The notes: generated by a model from the sequence alone, not told the origin. A stretch of DNA of 50,544 bases from Bhargavaea beijingensis (GCF_900101985.1 NZ_FNAR01000020.1:1-50544); one strand, 5' to 3'. Positions 18,689-27,920 are shown, numbered from the stretch's first letter. Program-made: numbers and translations.

Positions 18689-20149
18689 TTACATCCTCTC
18701 CAATCGTTTCGCTTCATCCCAGAACGTGTCGAGTTCATCGAGCGAATAGTCTTCAAAACGGCCCCGGCCTTCCCGGACCCGTTCCTCGATGTGGGAAAAG
18801 CGTCTTCTGAACTTGCGGTTGGCGCCGGCCATCGCTTCTTCCGGTGAGACCTTATAATAACGAGCGAGGTTGACGAGCGTAAAGAGCACGTCGCCAAACT
18901 CGTCGGTCCGTTCGCCTTCTCCCCCATTCTCCGCTGCATGGCGGAATTCCTGCCATTCCTCTTCGAACTTCTCCCAGGCGCCTTCCGAGTCCGGCCAGCT
19001 GAATCCATGTCTGGCGGCTTCCTTCTGGTAGTTGTACGACGTGAGGAGTGAGGAAGTGTAGCGTTCCTGTCCGTCCAGAACCGAGCCGGCCGTTTCGCCC
19101 TTTTCCTGTTCCTTGATCGCCTGCCAGTTGGTCATGACGGCATCGGAATCCGCGGCATCGGCGTCGCCGAACACATGCGGATGGCGGCGGATCATTTTTT
19201 CCGCGACCGTCTCCAGCACATCCTCCATTTGGAAATAGCCATCGTCCTCACCGATCTGAGCATGGAGGAACACTTGGAGAAGAACATCACCCAGCTCATT
19301 GATGATGGCGTCATCGTCTTCATCATCAATCGCCCGGATGAGTTCATGCGCTTCCTCGATCATGTATTTCCTCAGCGATTCATGCGTCTGTTCGCGGTCC
19401 CACGGGCAGCCGTCCGGGCTTCTCAGGATGCGGATGATATCACGGAAGGTGTCCCATTCCTTCAGCCGTCCTTCCAGCAGGATGGCAGGCGGAACGTAGA
19501 CCGTCATGAGATTGCTTGTCTCCGCCGTCCGATCCAGCTCGTAAAGCGGGACGGTGACGAGCTTTTCATCGGACGAACCGGCGGACGTGACGATGGTCAC
19601 CGGATGGTCGTCCGGATACTTTTCCATTAGCGTAAGTTTCACTTCCGATGCGCTGAACGAGTCATACACCTGCGCGATCAGGACGTGCTGGTTCATCTTT
19701 ACATCATCACGGTGCATCTCCGTGCCGTCGAGCAGCTGGAAACCGTCGATCGGGTCGATCCGGAGCGCGCTGAACACCGGGTCAAGGAAGCTCTGGCCGC
19801 CTTCGATATGGAGATGGGCCTTCCCTTCCCGCTCCGCCCGGACCAGATGCTGGACGGTCTGTTCAGCAACAAGCGGATGGCCGGGCACGGCGTACAGGAC
19901 CGGTGCTTTTTCGGCCATCTCCAGGAGCGTATCCGCAATTTCGCGGTACACAGGCGGGAAGGTGTCATGCTTCCGGTAGACGTCATCAAATGTGCGGAAT
20001 TGGATGCCTTCCGTCTCCAGCTCTGCAATAACGGGATGGTCAGCGGTCCGGACATGGACAAGCCCCGCGTTTTTCAGTTTCCGGTAGACGCCGAGCGGCA
20101 GCCCGTCGAGGCCGGACGCCCCGAGGCCGATCACGGTAATTTCATTCAT
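18689..20149 (-). CDS. yabN: YabN: tetrapyrrole-methylase-like domain fused to MazG NTP pyrophosphohydrolase
   Basis: 486-aa fusion. The N-terminal ~220 residues are a TP-methylase fold (VIGLGASGLDGLPLG, YAVPGHPLVAEQTV, VTSAGSSDE). The C-terminal part is a tandem MazG: EEAHELIRAIDD with ELGDVLLQVFLH (the EExxE...ExxD metal site), then a second copy around FEEEWQEFRHAAEN with DEFGDVLFTLVN. It probably hydrolyses non-canonical or excess NTPs; what the methylase half acts on is unknown. It starts 4 bp after yabM, with GAGG about 10 nt upstream. Confidence 0.93.
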   Translation of the reverse strand: MNEITVIGLGASGLDGLPLGVYRKLKNAGLVHVRTADHPVIAELETEGIQFRTFDDVYRKHDTFPPVYREIADTLLEMAEKAPVLYAVPGHPLVAEQTVQHLVRAEREGKAHLHIEGGQSFLDPVFSALRIDPIDGFQLLDGTEMHRDDVKMNQHVLIAQVYDSFSASEVKLTLMEKYPDDHPVTIVTSAGSSDEKLVTVPLYELDRTAETSNLMTVYVPPAILLEGRLKEWDTFRDIIRILRSPDGCPWDREQTHESLRKYMIEEAHELIRAIDDEDDDAIINELGDVLLQVFLHAQIGEDDGYFQMEDVLETVAEKMIRRHPHVFGDADAADSDAVMTNWQAIKEQEKGETAGSVLDGQERYTSSLLTSYNYQKEAARHGFSWPDSEGAWEKFEEEWQEFRHAAENGGEGERTDEFGDVLFTLVNLARYYKVSPEEAMAGANRKFRRRFSHIEERVREGRGRFEDYSLDELDTFWDEAKRLERM

Positions 20150-20153
20150 GGGA

Positions 20154-21755
20154 TCACTTCCTCTCGGATTTGTTCAATATCAGCTGCAGGGCGGCAAGCC
20201 TGCGCCCAAACGGGATCAGGTACCATTCCCGCTCGGACAGCACACGCGCCCTTGCGATAACTGTGAGAAACACTGCCGCACCGATCGCAACGCCTGTAAG
20301 TGCGGTGAGTGTCGCGCCGATCCTTGCAGGGAACGCGTCAAACAGCCAGATATCGGCCAGGAGCAACCACGGGACAATTGCGGCCGCCATCATGAGGGAC
20401 GCCGCCGCAATCATCCGGTAAAACCGCCCGTCCGCCAGACGCACCGGCCAAACTTTCTTGAAGTAAAACAGAATTCCCGCCGCGGCTGCGGCAAACCCGG
20501 CAACCCCCGCCACGGATGCGCCGAGAATGCCCCACTGCGGCACGAGTAACCAGTTGGCCGCCGTCTTGACGATGAGGCCCGCCAAAAGCAGGAGCGCGGG
20601 CACCTTCACCCGGCCCAGCCCCTGCAGCACCGCCATGAGCGGAAGGATCAGCGACAGCTCAAATATCTGGATGCAGAACACCATGATGGTTGCAGACCCG
20701 CTCCGTGTCTCGAAGAGCATTTCATTGACATACGGAAGGACGAGGACCAGTCCGAGCGCCGCCGCCCAGCCGAACAGGAACGCAAGCCTCCAGGCGAGAC
20801 GGATAAACGGTTCCGCCGTCCGGCCGCTTTTTTTGGCCGTTTGGGCCGCGACCAGCGGGACAATCGAAAGCGACAGTGTCGAAGCGAGCAAAATGCCCAT
20901 CTGGACCAGCGGCTGGCCGCGGTCATAGACGCCTTTCCATTCCATCGCCCTCTCCCGCTCCATCGTTTCCGCCATCAGGCTGAACACCGTGAACGAATCG
21001 ACCATTTGGAAAAAAAGCAAAATCAGCGAGCTCAGGCTTGCGGCCATGCTGATCGCCATCAGTTCCTTAACGATGGGCCAGGCTCTGACCGATGCGGATC
21101 GGTCCCGGAAGCCCGGGCGGCCTGTCCACTTCCTGAACAGGGCAAACAAGAGAAGCACGCCCGCCGCCTCGCCTGCGACTGCCCCCCACATCGCCATCTG
21201 CCCCGCCATATACAGCGAGGCGCCGGCCGACACGACGATCAGAGTTCCCGCCAGGATGATCGTTACCCGGACCGCCTGCTCGGCCACCTGGGCGCCGGCG
21301 ACCGGCGCCATGCGGCCTTCCGACTGGTAGACACCCTTCAGGAGGGCGAGCAGCGGCATGAACAAAATGACGAGCGAACCGACACGCAAAAGCGGGGCCA
21401 GCTGCCGGTCGCCCATCCACCCGGTAATGATGTCAGCGCCAAAAAACAGCGCGATAAAGCTTGCGCCGGACACTGCTGCAAGACAAGCCAGCGCGATTCT
21501 CATGACGGCGCCGCTTTCTCCGCGGTCCCGGTCTGCCATCACTTTGGAGACGGCGACCGCGAATCCCCCTGACGTCCACACTGTGATGATGCCGATAAAC
21601 GGGTACACCTGCTGGTAAATATAAAATCCTTTGTCGCCGACCAGGTTCTGAAACGGAATCCGGTAAACGGCGCTCAGGAGCTTGACGATGATGCCGGCCG
21701 CGGCCAGGAGTGCCGCGCCTTTCATGAAGGTCTTCATGTTCCACTGCTGCTGCAT
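20154..21755 (-). CDS. yabM: Polysaccharide/lipid II flippase-like membrane protein (YabM)
   Basis: 533-aa integral membrane protein of the MOP (MATE/MVF/PST) superfamily. It has about 14 hydrophobic segments and the family N-terminal pattern LAAAGIIVKLLSAVYRIPFQNLVG. Relatives such as SpoVB and MurJ/Amj-linked transporters flip lipid-linked cell-wall precursors; the cargo here cannot be told. The ATG at 21755 has AAGGA about 10 nt upstream. It heads yabM-yabN-rqcP, as in B. subtilis. Confidence 0.88.
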   Translation of the reverse strand: MQQQWNMKTFMKGAALLAAAGIIVKLLSAVYRIPFQNLVGDKGFYIYQQVYPFIGIITVWTSGGFAVAVSKVMADRDRGESGAVMRIALACLAAVSGASFIALFFGADIITGWMGDRQLAPLLRVGSLVILFMPLLALLKGVYQSEGRMAPVAGAQVAEQAVRVTIILAGTLIVVSAGASLYMAGQMAMWGAVAGEAAGVLLLFALFRKWTGRPGFRDRSASVRAWPIVKELMAISMAASLSSLILLFFQMVDSFTVFSLMAETMERERAMEWKGVYDRGQPLVQMGILLASTLSLSIVPLVAAQTAKKSGRTAEPFIRLAWRLAFLFGWAAALGLVLVLPYVNEMLFETRSGSATIMVFCIQIFELSLILPLMAVLQGLGRVKVPALLLLAGLIVKTAANWLLVPQWGILGASVAGVAGFAAAAAGILFYFKKVWPVRLADGRFYRMIAAASLMMAAAIVPWLLLADIWLFDAFPARIGATLTALTGVAIGAAVFLTVIARARVLSEREWYLIPFGRRLAALQLILNKSERK

Positions 21756-21788
21756 GCTTCAGGCTTCCTTCTTTGCAAGAATATCCCC

Positions 21789-21797
21789 ATTATAGCA
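21789..21797 (-). promoter_or_regulatory. Extended -10 promoter for yabM operon
   Basis: Minus strand TGCTATAAT, a perfect extended -10, about 35 bp before the yabM ATG. The -35 region is poor. Confidence 0.6.
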
Positions 21798-21869
21798 CGG
21801 TAGGGAGTGAGTGCTTGATTGCCCCCGGAACATGCAGAGGTTATTCCTGACCGTTCCTGTAAGCACCCG

Positions 21870-21920
21870 AAAAAGGGCCGCCGCTCCACCGGTTGTTTCC
21901 GGTAAGTGCGGCGGCCCTTT
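21870..21920 (-). terminator. Rho-independent terminator after spoVT
   Basis: Minus-strand GGGCCGCCGC...GCGGCGGCCC with an inner ACCGG/CCGGT stem, followed by TTTTTC. Confidence 0.95.
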
Positions 21921-21966
21921 GGCCACTCTATTCGGGGCATCCCCCGGTTCTGGCATTCGTTGGCGA

Positions 21967-22503
21967 TTACGGCTCCATCTGTTTTGCAAGGAAATGGGCA
22001 GCGGTTTCCGCCGCCTTCACTTCCGGATCGCCGATAAAATGGACCTTCGACAACAGGTAGACTGCGCCGATCGGGTCCCCGCCCGAGACGATCGGACAGA
22101 TGCATGATGACTTGATCTGCTCGGTGACGCCGGGCACCCATTCCAGTGACTTTTCATTTTTCTCCGTGACGATTGAGCGTCCGAGCATAATTTCTTCCAG
22201 TTCACCGGAGATCCGTTTGCCCAGGTAATCCTTTTTCGGGAGGCCGGCTGCCGCGATCATTTCGTCACGGTCGCTGATGAGTGCCGGTGTTCCCAATGTT
22301 TCGTACAGCGTCTCTGCATATTCCTGGGCAAAACTGCCCAGCTCGCTGATCGGAGAATACTTTTTCAGGATGACTTCCCCGTCCCGGTCAGTGAAGATTT
22401 CAAGCGGGTCGCCTTCCCGTATGCGCATCGTGCGCCGGATTTCTTTCGGGATGACAATACGGCCAAGGTCGTCGATCCGTCTGACGATACCAGTTGCTCT
22501 CAT
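21967..22503 (-). CDS. spoVT: Stage V sporulation regulator SpoVT
   Basis: Forespore transcription factor that adjusts SigG-dependent genes. The 178-aa protein has an N-terminal AbrB-type swapped-hairpin DNA-binding domain (ATGIVRRIDDLGRIVIPKEI, residues 3-22) and a GAF-like C-terminal domain (about 55-178) with CICPIVSGGDPIGAVYLLS. The ATG has GAGG 8 nt upstream. Flanked by mfd and yabM, and preceded by a SigG-type promoter. It is a paralogue of AbrB in this window. Confidence 0.96.
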   Translation of the reverse strand: MRATGIVRRIDDLGRIVIPKEIRRTMRIREGDPLEIFTDRDGEVILKKYSPISELGSFAQEYAETLYETLGTPALISDRDEMIAAAGLPKKDYLGKRISGELEEIMLGRSIVTEKNEKSLEWVPGVTEQIKSSCICPIVSGGDPIGAVYLLSKVHFIGDPEVKAAETAAHFLAKQMEP

Positions 22504-22547
22504 TCATGATGCCTCGCTTTCGACGTTCGGATAGTTCTGCGCGCGCT

Positions 22548-22577
22548 TAGTATGCATCACGATTAGCCAATTTATGC
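22548..22577 (-). promoter_or_regulatory. SigG promoter of spoVT
   Basis: Minus strand GCATA (22577-22573), 18-bp spacer, CATACTA (22554-22548). Both boxes match the SigG consensus GNATR / CATNMTA exactly. It lies about 45 bp before the spoVT ATG. Confidence 0.85.
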
Positions 22578-22597
22578 AATCTGGCCCTCTTGTCAGG

Positions 22598-25500
22598 TCA
22601 GGCTTCCTGTTTTTTCGCATCCGGCAATATTTTCATGACGCCTTCAAGCACGTCAAACAGCGTATTTTTGCCGGTTTTCGACCCGTCGACCGTCAAAAGA
22701 AGCCGACCGCCTTCCATATGGAAGCCGACCGCACGTCCGTACTGCAGCGTGCCCTCCATGATTTTCGCGCCGTCCGCCCGTTGGGTACCTGCTTCCGTGA
22801 ACGAGATGATCACCCGGTCACCTTGCTGCTTGATTGACTCGACGCCCGCCCCCCGCGCCCATACCTTCATCAGGGCGATTTTCAGAAGCTGCTCGGCTTC
22901 TAGGGGCAAGTCGCCGAAGCGGTCGGCCATCTCGTCGACGAGTTCCGAATAATCCTCTTCAGTCTCGACCGCCTTGACGCGCTTGTACATCTGGATTTTC
23001 TGGAATCCATCAGGGATAAAGCTGTCCGGGAAGTATGCGTCGAGGTGGAGCGTCACCTCGACATCCGGCATTTCCTCTTCCTTGCCGTTGCCGCGCTTTT
23101 CTTCGATGGCCTCTTCGAGCATCTTTGAATACATGTCGAATCCGACCGAATCGATGAATCCGTGCTGCTGGGCGCCGAGCAGATTCCCCGCCCCGCGGAT
23201 CGACAGGTCGCGCATCGCGATCTTGAAGCCGGATCCGAGTTCGGTGAATTCTTTGATTGCCTGAAGGCGGTTTTCCGCGACATCTGAAAGGACTTTGTTC
23301 CGCTGATAGAGGAAATACGCATACGCGACGCGGTTCGACCGGCCGACCCGTCCCCTCAGCTGATACAGCTGGGCGAGTCCCATCCGGTCAGCGTCGTGAA
23401 CGATGAGCGTATTGACGTTCGGGATGTCGACGCCTGTTTCGATGATCGTCGTCGTCACGAGGACATCATATTCGCCTTCCAGGAAAGCGAGGATGACTGC
23501 TTCGAGCTCTGTCTCGGACATACGGCCGTGCGCGGTCGCGATCCGGGCATCCGGAACGAGCATCTGGATCTCCTCGGCCTTGCGCGCCATGTCCTCGACT
23601 CTGTTGTACAGGTAAAACACCTGGCCGCCGCGCGCCATCTCGCGCTCGATTGCTTCCCGGACAAGCGGGCCGCTGTATTCCATGACATATGTCTGTACCG
23701 GGAACCGGTTTGCGGGAGGCGTCTCAAGAACGGACAGGTCGCGCACCCCGATCATCGACATGTGGAGCGTGCGCGGTATCGGGGTCGCCGTCAGTGTCAG
23801 GACGTCGACGTTCGCCTTCATCTGCTTGATGCGCTCCTTATGCGTGACGCCGAAGCGCTGCTCCTCGTCAACGATGAGCAGGCCGAGGTCACGGTATTCC
23901 ACGTCCTTCGAAAGGAGACGGTGCGTGCCGACAACGACGTCGACCGTGCCGTCCTTCAGGCCCTTGACCGTTTCCTGATGCTCTTTCCTCGTGCCGAACC
24001 GGCTCAGCATGCGGACCTCAACCGGAAAACCGGCAAAGCGCTCCTTCATCGTCTCGAAGTGCTGCTGGGCAAGGATCGTTGTCGGAACCAGGAAGGCCAC
24101 CTGCTTGCCATCGCCGACCGCCTTGAATGCGGCGCGGATCGCGACTTCGGTCTTGCCGTAGCCGACGTCGCCGCACAACAGCCGGTCCATCGGACGCTCG
24201 CGCTCCATGTCGCGCTTGATCTCTTCAATCGAGCGGAGCTGGTCGTCTGTTTCGTCGTACGGGAATGACGCTTCGAAGGCATGCATCAGGTCATCGTCAG
24301 GAGAGAAAGCGAACCCTTTTTCCGCTTCCCGCTTGGCATACAGCTTGATGAGGTCATCGGCGATGTCCTTGACTGCCTTCGACACTTTGCTTTTCGTCTT
24401 TTTCCATTCGGTGCCGCCGAGCTTGTGGATTTTCGGTTCTCTATCCTCTGACCCGACGTATTTCTGGATCTGGTCGATTTGGTCGATCGGCACATACAGC
24501 TTGTCGTCGCCGCGATAGCTGATGTGAAGGTAATCTTTGTGCGTACCTCCGACAGCAAGCGTTTCGATGCCGATGTACTTCCCTATGCCGTGCTGGATAT
24601 GGACGACATAATCGCCAGGCTTGATTTCCGAATAGCTTTTGATCCGCTCGGCGTTCGACAGCTTCTGGGCACGCGCTTTTCTGCGGGAACGCTGTTTGAA
24701 CAGTTCGCTGTCCGTCACGACGGCAATCTGCCGAAGCGGCAGCTCAAATCCGTCCGACAGGTCCCCTTCGATCACATGAATGCCGGGTCCCGGTACCGTG
24801 CCCTCCTTCGGGATGCCCGCTTCCATGCCGTAGTCCTCTAGGATGGAGCGGACTTTCTCCATGCGCTCCCGGTCTCCCGCAAGGAGCAACACCGTAAAAC
24901 CGCCAGCCTGCCATCGTTCTGCTTCCGACTTCAGGAGATTCATCTGGCCGTGGAACTGTTGCATCGGCTTGCACGAAATCTGAATGGTGTCTTTAAGGAC
25001 AAGGCCCGGCAGTGAGCGCGAGAACAAAGACAAATACACTTTCTTTTGTCCGGCCATCGCGTCGATCTCCTTAAAGGTGTGGCTGAGCCGCGCATCATGG
25101 ACCAGCTTCCCCGAAGCGATCATTTCGGTATGCCATTCGCCCTCCTGCCGCTCCAGAGATTCGGCCACTTCGATGATCCGGCCAGCCTCGTTATAAAACA
25201 GGATGCCCTCTTCCGGGAAATAATCGCCTAGAAAAGCCGTTTCCCCTGCCAGCGATGCATACTTCACGACGCTTTCCGGGATCTCTCCGTCCTTCATGAG
25301 AGAAATATCCGCGCCGATGTTCTCGAGCAGCGCCTCGCGTGCCGCCTCATCGCTCACCTTTTTAAGGCTTTCGGCAAGTGATTCTTCAAGACGTTGGGCC
25401 GTGACGGCAAGCCGCTCCGCGGACCAGGTGAACTCATGGGCCGGAAGAATCCGGACTGTTTCCAACCGTCCTGTGGAGCGCTGGTCGTCCGCCGAGAAAG

Positions 25501-26116
25501 TGCGGATCGAATCAATTTCCGTATCAAACAGCTCGATCCGGACAGGTTCCTCACGGTCGAGCGGATAAATATCCAGGATGCCGCCCCGGAGCGCGAACTC
25601 ACCCGGGGAAGTGACCATCGGCTGGCGCGAGAAGCCCATGGCGACAAGGCTTGCCGCCCAGTCCGCGGGATCGATTTCATCGCCCAGCTGGGCGGTCAGC
25701 GCGGCTTTTTTCCAATCGGGAGGTGCGGGGAGCAGTTTGCGGAGACCGGCAATCGGCGTGACGAAGATGCCTGAACCGTCCCGCATGAGATGATCCAGCG
25801 CCTCGATGCGTTGCGCCCGGAGTTCCGGGCTCGCGACGGACAACTCGGCCGCGGTCAGTTCATCCGCCGGATACAGGCGGACCGATTCTTCTCCCGAGAG
25901 CCTTGTGAGGTCCTCGTATGTACGCTGTGCCTGCAGCATATTCGGTTCAACAACGAGAATGGGCCGCCCCGTCTCCTTGGCAGCCAGCGCAAATAGGGCG
26001 GCACGCACGCCGCCCGCAAGGCCTGTGACCAACTGACGGTCACGGCCTTCCTTCAGATCACCGAGGAGGTCCGCAATTTCCCCTCCCCCGGCCAGTACAT
26101 CCAGTAGCTCTTCCAT
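22598..26116 (-). CDS. mfd: Transcription-repair coupling factor Mfd
   Basis: DNA translocase that removes RNA polymerase stalled at lesions and recruits UvrA. The 1172-aa protein has a degenerate UvrB-like N-terminal module that interacts with UvrA, the RNA-polymerase-interaction domain around KPGDYVVHIQHGIGKYIG, a RecG-like helicase with Walker A GDVGYGKTEVA, DEEQRFG and TATPIPRTL, the motif VI region QLRGRVGRS, and the C-terminal TRCF domain. I chose the third in-frame ATG (26116, MEELLDVL) because AAGGA lies 8 nt before it; the ATGs at 26143 and 26125 have no usable RBS. Confidence 0.96.
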   Translation of the reverse strand: MEELLDVLAGGGEIADLLGDLKEGRDRQLVTGLAGGVRAALFALAAKETGRPILVVEPNMLQAQRTYEDLTRLSGEESVRLYPADELTAAELSVASPELRAQRIEALDHLMRDGSGIFVTPIAGLRKLLPAPPDWKKAALTAQLGDEIDPADWAASLVAMGFSRQPMVTSPGEFALRGGILDIYPLDREEPVRIELFDTEIDSIRTFSADDQRSTGRLETVRILPAHEFTWSAERLAVTAQRLEESLAESLKKVSDEAAREALLENIGADISLMKDGEIPESVVKYASLAGETAFLGDYFPEEGILFYNEAGRIIEVAESLERQEGEWHTEMIASGKLVHDARLSHTFKEIDAMAGQKKVYLSLFSRSLPGLVLKDTIQISCKPMQQFHGQMNLLKSEAERWQAGGFTVLLLAGDRERMEKVRSILEDYGMEAGIPKEGTVPGPGIHVIEGDLSDGFELPLRQIAVVTDSELFKQRSRRKARAQKLSNAERIKSYSEIKPGDYVVHIQHGIGKYIGIETLAVGGTHKDYLHISYRGDDKLYVPIDQIDQIQKYVGSEDREPKIHKLGGTEWKKTKSKVSKAVKDIADDLIKLYAKREAEKGFAFSPDDDLMHAFEASFPYDETDDQLRSIEEIKRDMERERPMDRLLCGDVGYGKTEVAIRAAFKAVGDGKQVAFLVPTTILAQQHFETMKERFAGFPVEVRMLSRFGTRKEHQETVKGLKDGTVDVVVGTHRLLSKDVEYRDLGLLIVDEEQRFGVTHKERIKQMKANVDVLTLTATPIPRTLHMSMIGVRDLSVLETPPANRFPVQTYVMEYSGPLVREAIEREMARGGQVFYLYNRVEDMARKAEEIQMLVPDARIATAHGRMSETELEAVILAFLEGEYDVLVTTTIIETGVDIPNVNTLIVHDADRMGLAQLYQLRGRVGRSNRVAYAYFLYQRNKVLSDVAENRLQAIKEFTELGSGFKIAMRDLSIRGAGNLLGAQQHGFIDSVGFDMYSKMLEEAIEEKRGNGKEEEMPDVEVTLHLDAYFPDSFIPDGFQKIQMYKRVKAVETEEDYSELVDEMADRFGDLPLEAEQLLKIALMKVWARGAGVESIKQQGDRVIISFTEAGTQRADGAKIMEGTLQYGRAVGFHMEGGRLLLTVDGSKTGKNTLFDVLEGVMKILPDAKKQEA

Positions 26117-26215
26117 GGATTCCATCCTTTCAAAAAGAAACATTCTGTATCTATCAAATTCCCTTTACAGGGAAGCATCGTCCGATTCCGGGGCCAGGCG
26201 CCTGGTCCCCAAAGC

Positions 26216-26252
26216 AGAAAAAGCCTTGGACACCATCAGCGGGTGCCAAAGC
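26216..26252 (-). terminator. Rho-independent terminator after fin
   Basis: Minus strand GCTTTGGCACC-loop-GGTGTCCAAGGC followed by TTTTTC, 8 bp past the fin stop. Confidence 0.8.
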
Positions 26253-26259
26253 AACGGCA

Positions 26260-26487
26260 TCATTGCAGCCATTTCTGCAGGGAATAATAGTCGGGGAACC
26301 GGTCGAGCGACTGTTCGCAATCTTTGCAGATGCACTGGACGGTCGCGTCCCCGTCTTCCCCTTCCAGGATGAATTCTTCCGCTTCCTCTTCACCGAGCCG
26401 GAGCAGCGTCCTCGCTTCGTCGGCTGAACCGAACGGAAGCCGGCCGATCTCCGTTTCACAGTGGCGGCAACGGTAACGGATCGCCAT
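26260..26487 (-). CDS. fin: Anti-sigma-F factor Fin
   Basis: Small zinc protein that binds SigF in the forespore and helps the switch to SigG. The 75-aa product has two CxxC pairs, CRHC near the N-terminus and CKDC near residue 57, and the C-terminal pattern LDRFPDYYSLQKWLQ similar to B. subtilis Fin (YabK). The start at 26487 (MAIRYRCRHC) has AAGGGGG 7 nt upstream. It lies between pth and mfd, the conserved position. A forespore-type promoter is seen just upstream. Confidence 0.93.
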   Translation of the reverse strand: MAIRYRCRHCETEIGRLPFGSADEARTLLRLGEEEAEEFILEGEDGDATVQCICKDCEQSLDRFPDYYSLQKWLQ

Positions 26488-26511
26488 GCATGCGCCCCCT
26501 TCCTTTCCCAT

Positions 26512-26541
26512 CAGTATAGACAGGGGCGGCGGGGGCTATGC
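26512..26541 (-). promoter_or_regulatory. Candidate forespore (SigF/SigG) promoter of fin
   Basis: Minus strand GCATA (26541-26537), 18 bp, TATACTG (26518-26512). The -35 fits GYWTA exactly; the -10 is partial. B. subtilis fin is transcribed by SigF. Confidence 0.5.
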
Positions 26542-26542
26542 C

Positions 26543-27106
26543 TCACTTGGCGTTGAATTCATTCATGACATCGATGAACGGACGCCCGAGGGCCGCCTCG
26601 CAGGCATCCGCTGCGCGTTCCGCAGCTTCCCTCATGACCGGCGCTTCTTCATCAGTAAACCTTCCGAGCACCCAGTCCGTCACGGCCATCGGGACATCCG
26701 GCCGGCCGATGCCGATCCGGATGCGGTCGAAGTCGCGCGTTCCGATGTGCTGGATGATCGACTTCATTCCGTTGTGGCCGCCGGGGCTGCCCTTCTGGCG
26801 GAGCCGGAGCCTGCCCGGCGCAAGGTCAAGGTCATCATAGATGACGATCAGGTCCTCTTCCGGAACATCGAAGTAGTCCATCATCGGGCGGATACATTCC
26901 CCCGAAAGGTTCATGTACGTAAGCGGCTTGACGAGCAGCGCCTTGCCATCCGGGCGGTGCACCGTTGCATACATGCCGTTGAATTTGGTCTGGTTGAGCG
27001 GGGCGTTCCATCGGTCAGCCAGCACATCGATGGCGTGGAAACCGATATTATGGCGGGTCTGTTCATACTGCCTGCCCGGATTGCCGAGCCCGACGATAAG
27101 TTTCAT
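26543..27106 (-). CDS. pth: Peptidyl-tRNA hydrolase
   Basis: Recycles peptidyl-tRNA that has dropped off ribosomes. The 187-aa protein has [19 protein letters not shown] with the conserved Asn and catalytic His, the [10 protein letters not shown] motif, [14 protein letters not shown], and [11 protein letters not shown]. The start at 27106 (MKLIVGLG) has GAGG 9 nt upstream; two earlier ATGs (27139, 27112) are too far from or too close to an RBS. Also known as spoVC in B. subtilis. It follows ctc, separated by a terminator, and has a TGGTAAAAT extended -10 just upstream. Confidence 0.96.
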   Translation of the reverse strand: MKLIVGLGNPGRQYEQTRHNIGFHAIDVLADRWNAPLNQTKFNGMYATVHRPDGKALLVKPLTYMNLSGECIRPMMDYFDVPEEDLIVIYDDLDLAPGRLRLRQKGSPGGHNGMKSIIQHIGTRDFDRIRIGIGRPDVPMAVTDWVLGRFTDEEAPVMREAAERAADACEAALGRPFIDVMNEFNAK

Positions 27107-27167
27107 GGACATCTTCCTCTTGGCAATGATGCTTTCCATTTTACCATGATTCCGTATGGCAGGCAGG

Positions 27168-27202
27168 CAAAAAGGATTGCCCTCGGACAGGCAATCCTTT
27201 TA
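27168..27202 (-). terminator. Rho-independent terminator after ctc
   Basis: Minus strand AAAAGGATTGCC-TGTCCGA-GGGCAATCCTTTTT. Confidence 0.9.
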
Positions 27203-27208
27203 AAGCGA

Positions 27209-27853
27209 TTATTCGGTTTCCTGAGGGGCTTCACCAGAGCCGCCGCCGGCTTCTGCATCCGGTGCGGCTTCCGTTTCGTCCGCATCGGCATCTGCCTGTT
27301 CTGTGCGAGGCGCAGTAATTGTGACGAGCACTTTTTCATCCTCATCGACGACATTCACGCCCCACTCCGACTTTACATCTCCGACTGTCAGGGTGTCTCC
27401 GACCGCGAGCCCGGAAACGTCCACTTCAAGGGACTCCGGCATGTCGGAAGGCTTGGCCGAAATGTTGACCGTCCAGAACGGCTGGCTGAGGACGCCGCCT
27501 TCTTTGACGCCCGGCGCCACGTCGTCCCCTGTGAGGACGATGTTCACTTCCGCTTCCATCTCGGTATTCATATCGATGGCGAGGAAGTCCGCATGCCTAA
27601 ACTCGCCTTTCATCACGTCCATCTGGTAATCGTGGAGCACCGCATTGACTTTTTTGCCTTCAACCTCCAGCTGGAACACGGCGTTTCGGCCTTCGTCGCG
27701 GAGCGTCATGAACAGATCGTTCTCGCGGACCGCAACCGGTACACTTTCCAGTTTATATCCGTATACCACCGCCGGCACATATCCGCTTTTCCGGAGTTCC
27801 GTCAGCTTGGAACGTCCGGATTTCTCACGTTTTTCTGCCTTGATTGTCGCCAT
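27209..27853 (-). CDS. ctc: Ribosomal protein bL25 / general stress protein Ctc
   Basis: 5S rRNA-binding protein of the long TL5/CTC type, 214 aa. The N-terminal bL25 domain (about 1-95; KREKSGRSKLTELRKSGYVPAVVYG) is followed by the C-terminal beta domain (about 96-185) and a low-complexity Ala/Asp/Glu/Gly tail of about 30 residues. The ATG has only a weak RBS (GGTGA). It is preceded by a SigB-type promoter, as for the classical B. subtilis ctc gene, which suggests stress induction. Confidence 0.94.
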   Translation of the reverse strand: MATIKAEKREKSGRSKLTELRKSGYVPAVVYGYKLESVPVAVRENDLFMTLRDEGRNAVFQLEVEGKKVNAVLHDYQMDVMKGEFRHADFLAIDMNTEMEAEVNIVLTGDDVAPGVKEGGVLSQPFWTVNISAKPSDMPESLEVDVSGLAVGDTLTVGDVKSEWGVNVVDEDEKVLVTITAPRTEQADADADETEAAPDAEAGGGSGEAPQETE

Positions 27854-27895
27854 CTGCAGTCACCATCCATATTATTATTTCGTCATAAGTAGTGT

Positions 27896-27920
27896 TTACC
27901 CAGTTTAGAAATTTTCAAAC
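27896..27920 (-). promoter_or_regulatory. SigB general stress promoter of ctc
   Basis: Minus strand GTTTGA (27920-27915), 13 bp, GGGTAA (27901-27896). This is close to the SigB consensus GTTTAA / GGGTAT with correct spacing. The remaining upstream stretch (27921-28089) shows no other feature. Confidence 0.8.
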
